The notes: generated from the sequence alone by a model not told the origin. A stretch of DNA of 17,536 bases from Parabacteroides sp. (GCA_020026285.1 JAHHQS010000080.1:1-17536), one strand, 5' to 3'; positions 1 to 7,998 are shown, counted from the first letter of the stretch. Numbers and translations: made by a program.

Positions 1-413
1 GTTATGGAGTGATTCGTGGTCTGCATTTTCAGAAACCACCTTTTGCACAAAGTAAATTGGTCCGGGTTGTGAAAGGCGCTGTTCTTGATGTAGCGGTAGA
101 CATACGTAGAAATTCTCCTTTTTTTGGCAAGTATGTATCTGTAGAACTTACTGAAGATAATCATCGTCAGCTTTTTATTCCTCGTGGCTTTGCTCATGGT
201 TTTTCTGTCTTAAGTGAAGAAGTGGTTTTTCAGTATAAATGTGATAATCTTTATGCTCCTCAGTGTGAAGGAGCTATTGCTTGGAATGATCCAGATTTAG
301 GTATTGACTGGAAAATACCAATGGAGAAAGTCGTTTTATCAGAGAAAGATTCTTGTCATTCAGTTTTAAAAGATACTGATTGGTTATTTGATTATCATGA
401 TAAACTTTATTAA
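1..413 (+). CDS. rmlC: dTDP-4-dehydrorhamnose 3,5-epimerase, 5'-truncated by the window edge
   Basis: This is the C-terminal two thirds or so of RmlC (RfbC), the cytoplasmic cupin that epimerises dTDP-4-dehydro-6-deoxy-D-glucose at C3 and C5 on the way to dTDP-L-rhamnose. The reading frame is open from base 3 (codon TAT). The GTG at base 9 is an internal valine codon, not the start, because it lies inside the conserved stretch YGVIRGLHFQ that holds the active-site His of the family. Further family marks are VRVVKGAVLDVAVDIR, the FIPRGFAHGF loop and the downstream VFQYKCDNLY. Roughly 50 N-terminal residues lie outside the window. The stop is one base before the rmlB start, so the two are almost certainly co-transcribed. 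An rmlA gene just upstream would be expected but cannot be seen. The identification is confident. Confidence 0.95.
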   Translation, partial: YGVIRGLHFQKPPFAQSKLVRVVKGAVLDVAVDIRRNSPFFGKYVSVELTEDNHRQLFIPRGFAHGFSVLSEEVVFQYKCDNLYAPQCEGAIAWNDPDLGIDWKIPMEKVVLSEKDSCHSVLKDTDWLFDYHDKLY

Positions 414-414
414 T

Positions 415-1485
415 ATGGCATTTAAACGCAATATTCTTATTACTGGTGGTGCCGGATTTATTGGTTCTCATGTTGTTCGGTTTTTTATAAATAAGTATCC
501 AGAATATCGTATTATCAATTTAGATAAACTAACTTATGCCGGTAATCTTGCTAATCTGCATGATGTGGAAAGTGCATCTAACTATACTTTTATCAAAGCT
601 GATATTTGTGATTTTGATAAACTGATAGATATTTTTTCTGAATATAAAATTGACGGAATTATTCATTTGGCGGCCGAAAGTCATGTAGATCGCTCCATTA
701 AAGATCCGCTTACCTTTGCTCGTACTAATGTAATGGGTACTCTTTGCCTATTACAGGCAGCCAGGCAGATGTGGGAGGAGTGTCCGGAGAAGTATGATGG
801 AAAGCGTTTTTATCATATTTCTACCGATGAGGTATACGGTGCATTGAGGTCTGATGGTACATATTTTACGGAATCTACTAAATATGATCCTCATAGTCCT
901 TACTCAGCTAGTAAAGCAAGTAGTGATCATTTTGTTCGGGCTTACCATGATACTTATGGTATGCCAACCATTGTGACAAATTGTTCGAATAATTATGGGC
1001 CTTATCAATTCCCTGAAAAATTGATTCCACTTTTCATTAACAACATTCGACAAGGCAAACCATTACCCGTGTATGGTAAGGGGGAGAATGTGCGTGACTG
1101 GCTATATGTAGAAGATCATGCCCGTGCCATTGATCTGATTTTTCATAAAGGAAAGATTGCTGATACTTATAATATTGGTGGCTTTAATGAATGGAAGAAC
1201 ATTGATTTGATAAAAGTAATTATAAAAACTGTCGATCGTTTGTTAGGTAATGCAGAAGGAATCAGTGAGCATCTGATCACTTATGTTACGGATCGTGCCG
1301 GACATGATCTGCGTTATGCTATTGATTCTACAAAATTAAAAAAAGAATTGGGTTGGAAGCCTAGTTTACAGTTTGAGGAAGGAATAGAACGAACGGTTCG
1401 TTGGTATCTGGATAACCAAGAGTGGATGGATGCTATTACAACTGGAGAGTACGAAGAGTATTATAAAATGATGTACAAAGGATAG
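415..1485 (+). CDS. rmlB: dTDP-glucose 4,6-dehydratase
   Basis: RmlB converts dTDP-D-glucose to dTDP-4-dehydro-6-deoxy-D-glucose with bound NAD. This is the branch point for dTDP-rhamnose and for dTDP-4-amino-4,6-dideoxy sugars. The protein is 356 aa, a normal length. The Rossmann motif GGAGFIG is at residues 11-17, the catalytic Thr-Asp-Glu in STDEVYG is at 137-139, and the YxxxK pair is Y163/K167 (YSASK). The NNYGPYQFPEKLIP segment, typical of the family, follows. The ATG at 415 is preferred over upstream in-frame TTG/ATG codons that overlap rmlC, because MAFKRNILITGG gives the usual short N-terminus. The gene follows rmlC by one base. Its product could feed both RmlC and the aminotransferase encoded at 3805. 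Confidence 0.96.
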   Translation: MAFKRNILITGGAGFIGSHVVRFFINKYPEYRIINLDKLTYAGNLANLHDVESASNYTFIKADICDFDKLIDIFSEYKIDGIIHLAAESHVDRSIKDPLTFARTNVMGTLCLLQAARQMWEECPEKYDGKRFYHISTDEVYGALRSDGTYFTESTKYDPHSPYSASKASSDHFVRAYHDTYGMPTIVTNCSNNYGPYQFPEKLIPLFINNIRQGKPLPVYGKGENVRDWLYVEDHARAIDLIFHKGKIADTYNIGGFNEWKNIDLIKVIIKTVDRLLGNAEGISEHLITYVTDRAGHDLRYAIDSTKLKKELGWKPSLQFEEGIERTVRWYLDNQEWMDAITTGEYEEYYKMMYKG

Positions 1486-1492
1486 TAGCATC

Positions 1493-2941
1493 GTGTCGGG
1501 AACACTAAAGGATAAAACTATCAAAGGGGTATGGTGGAGTTTCGCTGATAATATCTCAGGTTCGGGAGTATCCTTTCTTGTTGGTTTGATTTTGGCCCGT
1601 ATACTCTCACCGGAGGAATATGGTGTCATGGCTATGATTGCTATCTTTATAGCGATATCAAATTCTATTATTGACAGTGGCTTTTCGAGCGCTCTAATTC
1701 GTAAGATAGATGTTAAGGATACTGATTATAATACCGTATTTTACTTTAATATAGTTATTTCCATCTGTCTTTATATTCTTCTTTGGATATGTGCACCGGC
1801 TATTAGTTGTTTTTTCTCGGAATCGTTGCTTATACCTGTTATCAGGGTTTTAGGACTGGTTTTGATCATAAATTCTTGTTCTATCATACAACGTACCGTG
1901 TTGGTTAGAAACATTGATTTTAAAACACAGACAAAAGTCTCATTGATAGCTTCTCTTGTAAGTGGTGGCGTTGGCATTACAATGGCTCTATATCATTGTG
2001 GAGTTTGGAGTTTGGTGGGGCAACAGTTATCCCGTCAATTTTTTAACTCAGTCCTTTTATGGATTTATGGGAAATGGCGACCATTATGGGAATTTTCATA
2101 TAAGAGTTTTAAAGACTTATTTGGTTTTGGCTCTAAACTGCTATTATCAGGGCTTATCGATGTTTTTTATAAGAATGTATATTATATAGTGATCGGTCGT
2201 TACTACAGTGCAACTCAATTAGGGCAATATACGCGTGCAGAACAGTTTTCTACAATATTCTCTAGTAATTTAACTTCTGTGGTCCAGAGAGTTAGTTATC
2301 CGGTACTTAGTTCTATTCAAGAAGAACCGGAACGGCTACGGGATGCTTATCGCAAAATAATAAAGGTTACTATGTTAATAACATTTGCCTTGATGTTTGG
2401 TCTTGCAGCCATAGCAAAACCATTGATTGTTATTCTGATCGGAGAAAAATGGTTGATGGCTGTTCCGTTTTTACAGATTATATGTTTTTCAGAGATGCTT
2501 TATCCATTGCATGCTATAAATTTAAATATTTTACAGGTAAGAGGCCATTCCGGTTTATTTCTTAAATTGGAAATTGTAAAAAAAATAATTGCTGTTATCC
2601 CAATTATGATCGGAATATTCTGGGGTATCAACTATATGTTATGGGGTGCTGTTTGCATTTCATTAGTATCTTATATTTTAAATAGTTACTATTCTGGAAG
2701 ATTAATAGATTATTCTACTGTAAAACAGGTTAAAGATATATTTCCTTGTTTTCTTGTTTCTTCCCTTGTAGCATTATTAATGTGGGGAATCACTTTCTTA
2801 CATTTTAATTTTTTGGTGACTTTATTACTTCAGGTATCTGTTGGGATTCTGTTAGCTATCGTGGCTTATGAAAGAATGCGGTTGGAGGAGTATAAAGAAA
2901 TACGTCGAATCATACTATCTATAATAAGAAAGAACTCATAA
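1493..2941 (+). CDS. wzx: Wzx-type polysaccharide flippase (PST/MOP superfamily)
   Basis: This is a 482-aa very hydrophobic protein with about a dozen or more predicted membrane segments. It is of the RfbX/WzxC class of the MOP exporter superfamily, which flips undecaprenyl-diphosphate-linked repeat units across the inner membrane. The start is the GTG at 1493. The frame is closed by a TGA a little upstream, and the N-terminal TLKDKTIKGVWWSFADN is the pattern commonly seen in COG2244 flippases of Bacteroides. The N-terminal domain shows the LARILSPEEYGVMAM segment characteristic of this group. It follows rmlB by 7 bp. Its TAA stop abuts the left end of the IS66 remnant, so the extreme C-terminus could have been altered by the insertion, although the length looks normal. 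The family call is confident. The transported repeat unit cannot be inferred. Confidence 0.9.
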   Translation: MSGTLKDKTIKGVWWSFADNISGSGVSFLVGLILARILSPEEYGVMAMIAIFIAISNSIIDSGFSSALIRKIDVKDTDYNTVFYFNIVISICLYILLWICAPAISCFFSESLLIPVIRVLGLVLIINSCSIIQRTVLVRNIDFKTQTKVSLIASLVSGGVGITMALYHCGVWSLVGQQLSRQFFNSVLLWIYGKWRPLWEFSYKSFKDLFGFGSKLLLSGLIDVFYKNVYYIVIGRYYSATQLGQYTRAEQFSTIFSSNLTSVVQRVSYPVLSSIQEEPERLRDAYRKIIKVTMLITFALMFGLAAIAKPLIVILIGEKWLMAVPFLQIICFSEMLYPLHAINLNILQVRGHSGLFLKLEIVKKIIAVIPIMIGIFWGINYMLWGAVCISLVSYILNSYYSGRLIDYSTVKQVKDIFPCFLVSSLVALLMWGITFLHFNFLVTLLLQVSVGILLAIVAYERMRLEEYKEIRRIILSIIRKNS

Positions 2942-2964
2942 GTTAATGTCCCAAAATGACGTAT
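2942..2964. repeat. Left terminal inverted repeat of the IS66 remnant
   Basis: The sequence begins GTTAATGTCC and contains ACGTAT at its inner end. Compared with the inverted right end (GTTAGCGCCC), the first ten bases match at seven positions, and the three differences are all transitions. The inner ACGTAT is shared with a two-base offset. This matches the GTAAGCG-like tips usual in IS66 elements. The boundary immediately follows the wzx stop codon. It is read by eye, so the inner limit is approximate. Confidence 0.6.
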
Positions 2965-3020
2965 AGGATAAACGATATAAAAGCCAGAATTTTGTTTTCG
3001 TTCAATGAAAAGTAAAGTTT

Positions 3021-3393
3021 ATGTATAGTTGTAATGATTTTGAACGTCTATTTTTGCGCTATAAATTGGAAGGAATCCCCGCTGGTGTTTCGATTGAGAA
3101 ATTCTGTATGTCCAATAACATTCCTTATAACCTGTTTGCAAAATGGTACAAGGATGCACGAAAGAAGATAATTCCTGTTCAGATTTTGGGTACTCCCTCA
3201 CTGGAAGTAGAAATGCAGGAAATTTCTTCCCCAATCCCGGAACAAAAGCCGGAAGTGGATACTCGGCTTTCTTCTCATACCGAACTTCGAATTTTGGTAG
3301 ATATCCGCATGAGCAATGGTGTTCATATCAATCAGAAAAATTTAAGCTGAAGGCTTGAAAAGCTTAGTAGAGAAATTGGAGGGCTTATGTTGA
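3021..3393 (+). pseudogene. IS66-family orfA (TnpA-like), frameshifted near its 3' end
   Basis: The gene encodes the small helix-turn-helix accessory protein of IS66 elements. From the ATG at 3021 it reads MYSCNDFERLFLRYK and continues through FCMSNNIPYNLFAKWYKDARKK, then a proline-rich linker and a MSNGVHINQKNLS segment, ending at a premature TGA at 3348-3350. The expected C-terminal tail (GLKSLVEKLEGLC then stop) is found in another frame at 3352-3393. A loss of about two bases near 3348-3352 therefore explains the break. The restored stop TGA at 3391-3393 overlaps the orfB ATG at 3387, the usual tight coupling of orfA and orfB in these elements. It has no role in the capsule. Confidence 0.8.
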
Positions 3394-3533
3394 ATATAAC
3401 CGGTCTTAACAGCTTTTTCTTTGTCCGCGATTTCCACGATATGCGCTGTAAATATGATAAGGTCCTATCCATAATTCACCAACAGTTGGATCGTGAACCG
3501 GAAGATGGTGATGTCGTTATTCTTCGGAAGTGA
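3387..3533 (+). pseudogene. IS66-family orfB (TnpB-like), 5' fragment only
   Basis: From the ATG at 3387 the frame reads MLNITGLNSFFFVRDFHDMR and continues to QLDREPEDGDVVI, matching the N-terminal part of the IS66 orfB product (about 115 aa when intact). Homology stops near residue 45, at bases 3517-3521, where an internal deletion joins it to orfC sequence in another frame. The open frame ends at the TGA at 3531-3533 after 48 codons. It is non-functional. Confidence 0.75.
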
Positions 3534-3672
3534 TAAGATGACCCGCATCTCGGCGGTATATCATACCATCATCTCCACTTGCAGGATGCAGGGTGTGTCT
3601 GTGCTGGATTATTTCAAGAGATCCTTCAGCGAGAAGGATGTAGTATTTATAAATATTTATCGCTTTTTATGA
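3517..3672 (+). pseudogene. IS66-family orfC transposase, C-terminal fragment
   Basis: The frame starting at 3517 reads LFFGSDKMTRISAVYHTIIS and then CRMQGVSVLDYFKRSFSE, the conserved C-terminal stretch of the IS66 DDE transposase (DDE_Tnp_IS66 C-terminal region). After SFSE near base 3633 the similarity to the family ends, and the frame runs on through unrelated residues to a TGA at 3670-3672. All of the catalytic DDE core is missing. The junction with orfB lies at about 3517-3522. There is no start codon and no function is expected. Confidence 0.75.
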
Positions 3673-3760
3673 CCGGAATGAATTAATAATAAATGTTGGA
3701 AATTAAGATCCTTTTTGACGTTGTTTATCAGGAAACCATCTTGTGGCAGATTTTCTTGAG

Positions 3761-3785
3761 ATACGTATTGAAATTGGGCGCTAAC
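3761..3785. repeat. Right terminal inverted repeat of the IS66 remnant
   Basis: Read on the minus strand this end starts GTTAGCGCCCAATTTC and runs into ATACGTAT. It pairs imperfectly with the left end at 2942-2964. The tip CTAAC at 3781-3785 marks the element boundary, 19 bp before the start codon of the downstream aminotransferase. Confidence 0.6.
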
Positions 3786-3804
3786 AAAATATAATAGATT
3801 TATA

Positions 3805-4914
3805 ATGAATGAAAAAATTATAACAGTTACTTCACCTCTTCTTCCTCCTCTATCGGAATTTATTCCTTACTTGGAAGATATATGGAAGCGTAAATGGTTG
3901 ACTAACAACGGAAGTTATCATGAGACTCTAGAAAAGGCTTTGTGCGAATACCTAAAGGTTCCCTATGTGAGTTTGTTTACTAATGGTACTTTGCCTCTGA
4001 TGGTAGCTTTACAGGCCTTACGTATAACAGGCGAAGTTATTACTACTCCTTATAGTTTTGTTGCCACTACACATTCTTTGTGGTGGAATGGAATAAAACC
4101 TGTTTTTGTAGATATTGATCCAGTAACATGTAATATTGATCCAGACAAGATAGAAGCGTCCATTACTCCTAAAACGACAGCCATTATGCCAGTACATGTA
4201 TATGGAATTCCTTGTGATACGGTACGTATACAGGAAATTGCAAATAAGTATGGATTAAAGGTTATTTATGATGCGGCTCATGCTTTTGGAGTAGAGGTTC
4301 AAGGAAAATCTATTTTGGAAGCAGGAGATATGTCTACTTTGAGCTTTCATGCAACAAAGGTGTATAATACGATTGAGGGGGGAGCTTTGATTTGCCATGA
4401 TGAGAAGACCAAGAAACGTATTGATTATCTGAAAAATTTCGGTTTTGCTGATGAGACTACCATTGTTGCTCCTGGTATAAATGGTAAAATGGATGAAGTC
4501 CGTTCAGCTTATGGCTTACTGCTGTTAAATTATGTTGATGATGCAATTAAGAGGCGGAATCAGGTTGCCAACTCTTATCGTGAAGGATTAAGGAAAGTGA
4601 AAGGTATTTCTTTTATGGATGAAATATCGGGTGTACGACATAATAACTCTTATTTTCCTATTTTTATTGATGCCGAAGAATACGGGATGTCTCGTGATGA
4701 GGTTTATTTCAAGATGAAAGAAAAAGGTGTTTTAGGAAGAAGATATTTTTATCCGTTGATAAGTACTTTTTCTACTTATAGAGGATTAGCTTCCGCGACT
4801 CCTGATAACTTGCCTGTGGCTACGCAAAAAGCGAATGAGATTATTTGTCTTCCAATGCATCCGAATTTATCAGATGAGGATATTGAACGGATTTTGTCTA
4901 TTATAATTAATTGA
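3805..4914 (+). CDS. DegT/DnrJ/EryC1/StrS aminotransferase, VioA-like sugar transaminase
   Basis: This is a PLP-dependent transaminase of 369 aa that adds an amino group to a keto-sugar nucleotide. The PLP-binding lysine is K185 in the motif SFHATKVYNT. The aspartate that contacts the pyridine nitrogen is D156 in YDAAHAFG. The N-terminal NGTLPLMVALQAL segment, which contacts the cofactor phosphate, is also present. The HATK variant and the overall pattern resemble VioA-type enzymes, which act on dTDP-4-dehydro-6-deoxy-D-glucose to give dTDP-4-amino-4,6-dideoxy-D-glucose. The substrate would be made by the rmlB product 2.3 kb upstream, which makes this assignment attractive. A different 3- or 4-keto sugar remains possible. 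The gene starts 19 bp after the IS66 remnant and 44 bp before the next gene. Family membership is secure; the substrate is inferred. Confidence 0.88.
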   Translation: MNEKIITVTSPLLPPLSEFIPYLEDIWKRKWLTNNGSYHETLEKALCEYLKVPYVSLFTNGTLPLMVALQALRITGEVITTPYSFVATTHSLWWNGIKPVFVDIDPVTCNIDPDKIEASITPKTTAIMPVHVYGIPCDTVRIQEIANKYGLKVIYDAAHAFGVEVQGKSILEAGDMSTLSFHATKVYNTIEGGALICHDEKTKKRIDYLKNFGFADETTIVAPGINGKMDEVRSAYGLLLLNYVDDAIKRRNQVANSYREGLRKVKGISFMDEISGVRHNNSYFPIFIDAEEYGMSRDEVYFKMKEKGVLGRRYFYPLISTFSTYRGLASATPDNLPVATQKANEIICLPMHPNLSDEDIERILSIIIN

Positions 4915-4958
4915 TGTATTGTTGCAATGGTATACATTTATTTTAAGTATATAATAAG

Positions 4959-6101
4959 ATGAAGGTACTTTTTTTAATCTCATATTATAAAATTGGTGAT
5001 GGAGCATCCAGTGCATTGAATGAATTTATTAGGAATAGTACCTTTATTGATGATTATGATATTCTCTGTAGGTGGAAAGTAAGTTCAGATCCAGATTTAC
5101 ATATCAAACAATTTGATGAAGTCGATTCTATTACGGATTATTTAAGAAAGAAATCATTTAGTTGTATACATTACTTTAAAACTCGAAATTCGGATATTTT
5201 TTATCGTGTAGTAAAATCTGCAATACAGGTGTCATTGCAAATCCCTGTGTTGACTACCGTATGTCAACGCCCTTCATTCAAAAGTTTGCTTTTAAGTCCT
5301 TTCGAAATTCAACACTCGTCCTATATTGTCTTGATAGACAAAGCTTCATATAATGATTCGATTATTAGATTTATACCCCAGGAAAGAAGAAAACAAATAT
5401 ATTTTAGCGGGGATCCTAGACTTTGTGAGCAAACATCTGGAATTTCATTCAAGAGAAATGAAAATGGGCCTATAATTTTCGGCAGAGGGACTTCTTTGTC
5501 CAAATGCCCATTAAATATGATTGATATTTTTGACCGAATCTCCATTTCCAATAAAATATTTTGTATAGTTGGTATTCCTAAGGGGGATAATTGGGTTCGT
5601 CGAAAAGCAAAAGGTAGAAATGATATTATTATATATGATTTATTACCTTATGAAGAATGGTTAAAGGTTTGTGCGACTTTTGATGTTTGTCTTTATCAGA
5701 TACCTGTGGATAGCCACGCTTCAATAGATGCTAATTTGGGGCTAGCTATGTTAATGAATAAACCTGTAGTTTATTATGGTTCAGAAGCTCCTAAAGAACG
5801 TTTTATACATGGAGAAAATGGGTTTATAGCTGAGACATATGATGAAATAGTAAAATATGCAACTTTATTAGGTAAAGATGAAGATTTAAGAAAAAGAATT
5901 GGAGTACAAGCCCGTAAAACTACAGTAGAGTTAATAGAAGGCTTGAACAGGAAATCTCAATATGCAGAATTGTATTATAACTTGAAGCCTGCTTTGCCAT
6001 GCCGTATCCCTCTATCTTATAGGTTTACATATCTTCTTAGATGCTTTCGTCCTTTAATCCGAATGATTTTGAATTGGTATCCTAAGGTAATAATAAATTG
6101 A
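4959..6101 (+). CDS. Putative GT-B fold glycosyltransferase, divergent
   Basis: This 380-aa cytoplasmic or membrane-associated protein resembles GT4/GT1-type transferases mainly in its C-terminal half. It shows a phosphate-loop-like IIFGRGTSLSKCP near residues 170-185 and a sugar-nucleotide-binding-like segment near 255-290 (IDANLGLAMLMNKPVVYYGS, then HGENGFIAETYDEIV). The classical E-x7-E motif of GT4 enzymes is not obvious. The N-terminal MKVLFLISYYKIGDGASSALNE is typical of a nucleotide-sugar transferase acceptor domain. It has a basic, aromatic C-terminus that may bind membrane. The gene sits at the head of a run of four transferases and a polymerase. The glycosyltransferase call is fairly safe; donor and acceptor cannot be told. 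Confidence 0.75.
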   Translation: MKVLFLISYYKIGDGASSALNEFIRNSTFIDDYDILCRWKVSSDPDLHIKQFDEVDSITDYLRKKSFSCIHYFKTRNSDIFYRVVKSAIQVSLQIPVLTTVCQRPSFKSLLLSPFEIQHSSYIVLIDKASYNDSIIRFIPQERRKQIYFSGDPRLCEQTSGISFKRNENGPIIFGRGTSLSKCPLNMIDIFDRISISNKIFCIVGIPKGDNWVRRKAKGRNDIIIYDLLPYEEWLKVCATFDVCLYQIPVDSHASIDANLGLAMLMNKPVVYYGSEAPKERFIHGENGFIAETYDEIVKYATLLGKDEDLRKRIGVQARKTTVELIEGLNRKSQYAELYYNLKPALPCRIPLSYRFTYLLRCFRPLIRMILNWYPKVIIN

Positions 6102-6113
6102 TTGGCTGTTTAT

Positions 6114-6977
6114 ATGGATGTTTCTGTTATAATTGTGAACTATAATACAATAGAGCTGACTTTAAATTGTATTAATAGTATTTTTACACATACATTAGGA
6201 ATTGATTTTGAAGTAATAGTTGTTGATAATAATTCTGATGATGGAAGTGGTGAGATATTGAGACTTGATAAGCGGATTGTGTTTATCCAGAATTTAGCGA
6301 ATGAGGGCTTCGGAAGTGCGAATAATACAGGTTATCAGTATGCAAAAGGTAAGTATCTGTTTTTATTAAATTCTGATACTATTCTTTTAAATAATGCTAT
6401 TAAATTATTTTATGATTATGCAGAGCAACATTTATCTTCTTGTGTATATGGAACAATGTTGTTGAATCCGGATAATACTTATGGACACTCTTATGGGAAA
6501 TTCCCCACAATTTTAAATCGTTTAGGTTTTATATTGACTCTCCCATTTCCTAACAAGAAAAGTGAAGAAAAATTATTTGAGGGGGCTTTCCATGTAGATT
6601 ATATAACAGGTGCAGATATGTTTTTGACTCGTGAGACATTTGAAAAAGCCGGTCTTTTTGATACAGCTTTTTTTATGTATTATGAAGAAACTGATTTGCA
6701 AAAGCGGATGAGTCAGATGGGAATTGAGCGGATCATTATTGATTCACCTAAGATTATTCATTATAATGGAGGGAGTTCTAAAAGAAAACGCTCAAATAGA
6801 AATGATTTTCGTGGCTTTGAAAGTTTGTTCCGATATATGAAAAAGCATAATTCTTATATGAGCTATTTAAGTTTTAGAATTTTGTCATTTTTAATTTTAT
6901 TCCCATTGGTTTTTTATTGGACTGGAAGAAAGGCTAAACTGCGATTTCTACATACTATTTTAACTTCAATAAATTGA
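6114..6977 (+). CDS. Family 2 glycosyltransferase, WbbL/rhamnosyltransferase-like
   Basis: This is a GT-A fold inverting transferase of 287 aa. Visible motifs are the start VSVIIVNYNT, the nucleotide-binding DNNSDDGSG at 38-46, the DXD-like LNSDT at 85-89 and the EETDLQKRM segment near 191-199 that contains the likely catalytic base. The pattern fits the WbbL group, many of whose members transfer rhamnose from dTDP-rhamnose, which agrees with the rml genes upstream. The donor remains inferred. A hydrophobic stretch near 255-275 suggests membrane association. The ATG at 6114 is preferred to the TTG at 6102, because family proteins begin just before VSVIIVNY. The gene starts 12 bp after the previous gene and ends one base before the next. 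Confidence 0.88.
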   Translation: MDVSVIIVNYNTIELTLNCINSIFTHTLGIDFEVIVVDNNSDDGSGEILRLDKRIVFIQNLANEGFGSANNTGYQYAKGKYLFLLNSDTILLNNAIKLFYDYAEQHLSSCVYGTMLLNPDNTYGHSYGKFPTILNRLGFILTLPFPNKKSEEKLFEGAFHVDYITGADMFLTRETFEKAGLFDTAFFMYYEETDLQKRMSQMGIERIIIDSPKIIHYNGGSSKRKRSNRNDFRGFESLFRYMKKHNSYMSYLSFRILSFLILFPLVFYWTGRKAKLRFLHTILTSIN

Positions 6978-6978
6978 T

Positions 6979-7995
6979 ATGTCTAAAACGGTATTTTTTT
7001 ATTCAAGTGTACAGACAAAGAAAATGTTTTCTATTCAAAGTTATTATCGCAATGATATATTAATTTTGAAAGATTTGGGTTATAAAGTTGCTTTGAGTAA
7101 GAAATCTTTTGATTTTTTATTGTTCTGGAAATATGATATTGCATTTATATACTTCTATAGATATGGGTTGATAGCTGCTTTGTTTGCAAAACTATTCGGG
7201 AAAAAGGTTCTTTTTACAGGAGGTATTGATGCACTAGACAAGAATGTTGCTACTCCAAGACAAAGATATATTCAGAAGATTCTCTTTAAATTATGTAACT
7301 TGTTTAGTGATACAAGCATCTTAGTCTCACAGACAGATCAATCTAATGTGAAAGATATTTATGGGGGAAAATTACCTTCTAACTGTGCGCTTTCTTTTCA
7401 TGTTATAGATTTTGATAGTTTTGAGTTTAAAGGTGATTTCTTGGAGAAGAAACATTATTTTGTAACAATAGCTTGGATGGTGAGTATAGAAAACGTTTAT
7501 CGTAAAGGGGTAGATAGGGCAATACGTATATTTGCATCAATAAGGGAACGAATTCCTGATTATAAATTTTACATAGTTGGACCATCTGGGGCTGGGAGCG
7601 ATTATATTCAGAGTTTGATTTCCGAATTGCATTTGGAAGAATCAGTCATATATTTGGGTACTATCCAAGAGCACAACAAGATAAATCTGTTGAAGGAGAG
7701 CCAATTTTATATTCAGCTATCTGCATATGAAGGGTTTGGTATAGCTGCTATGGAGGCTTTGGCTGCAGGATGTTGCGTAGTGCATAGTGGAAGGGGAGGA
7801 CTTCGTGATTGTATGGGAAGCTTTGGATATAAAGTAGATATTGATAATGAAGATACAATATCCCGACTTATATTAGAGTTGTGTAGGAAGAAAACTGATG
7901 TGGAGCATTTAAAGGGTGGTATTCAATACGTAAAAAGCAACTTCTCTTATCAGACGCGTTTGGGGAGTTTTAAACAAATATTCAGGAAACTATAG
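6979..7995 (+). CDS. Family 4 glycosyltransferase
   Basis: This is a GT-B fold retaining transferase of 338 aa. The C-terminal domain carries the E-x7-E signature as E251 and E259 in EGFGIAAMEALAAG, preceded by RKGVDRAIRIF (the usual domain start) and by YLGTIQEHNKINLLKES. The N-terminal domain is short, and a YRYGLIAALFAKLFGKKVLF segment looks able to lie on the membrane. The role is addition of one sugar to the lipid-linked repeat unit at the cytoplasmic face. The gene starts one base after the previous one and ends three bases before the polymerase gene. Donor and linkage are not predictable. Confidence 0.88.
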   Translation: MSKTVFFYSSVQTKKMFSIQSYYRNDILILKDLGYKVALSKKSFDFLLFWKYDIAFIYFYRYGLIAALFAKLFGKKVLFTGGIDALDKNVATPRQRYIQKILFKLCNLFSDTSILVSQTDQSNVKDIYGGKLPSNCALSFHVIDFDSFEFKGDFLEKKHYFVTIAWMVSIENVYRKGVDRAIRIFASIRERIPDYKFYIVGPSGAGSDYIQSLISELHLEESVIYLGTIQEHNKINLLKESQFYIQLSAYEGFGIAAMEALAAGCCVVHSGRGGLRDCMGSFGYKVDIDNEDTISRLILELCRKKTDVEHLKGGIQYVKSNFSYQTRLGSFKQIFRKL

Positions 7996-7998
7996 ACT

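Larger units (their letters stand above)
2942..3785. mobile_element. Decayed, internally deleted IS66-family insertion sequence
   Basis: This 844-bp block fills the whole gap between wzx and the aminotransferase gene. It holds, in the order of a normal IS66 element, an orfA-like gene, the first part of orfB and the last part of orfC, all on the + strand. A complete IS66 element is about 2.5 kb, so most of the transposase has been deleted. Imperfect terminal inverted repeats start GTTAATGTCC on the left and GTTAGCGCCC on the right, the latter read on the opposite strand. No convincing 8-bp target duplication is visible (ACTCATAA on the left, AAAATATA on the right). The block looks less AT-rich by eye than its neighbours. 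It cannot encode a working transposase. Bases 3673-3785 hold only the terminal non-coding part of the element. Confidence 0.85.

Noticed and set aside
3143..3358. Overlapping + strand frame of 71 codons inside IS66 orfA
   Set aside because: It is a shadow frame. The orfA frame carries the family-like sequence.
2934..3793. Target-site duplication flanking the IS66 remnant
   Set aside because: The 8-bp flanks ACTCATAA and AAAATATA do not match at the expected register.
3693..3794. A 33-codon open frame starting MLEIKILFDVVYQE within the right end of the IS remnant
   Set aside because: It lies in the terminal part of the element, crosses the inverted repeat and resembles no known protein, so it is most likely chance.
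4915..4958. 44-bp gap between the aminotransferase and the first glycosyltransferase as a possible promoter or terminator
   Set aside because: It is AT-rich with no convincing -33/-7 pair and no GC-rich hairpin followed by a T run.
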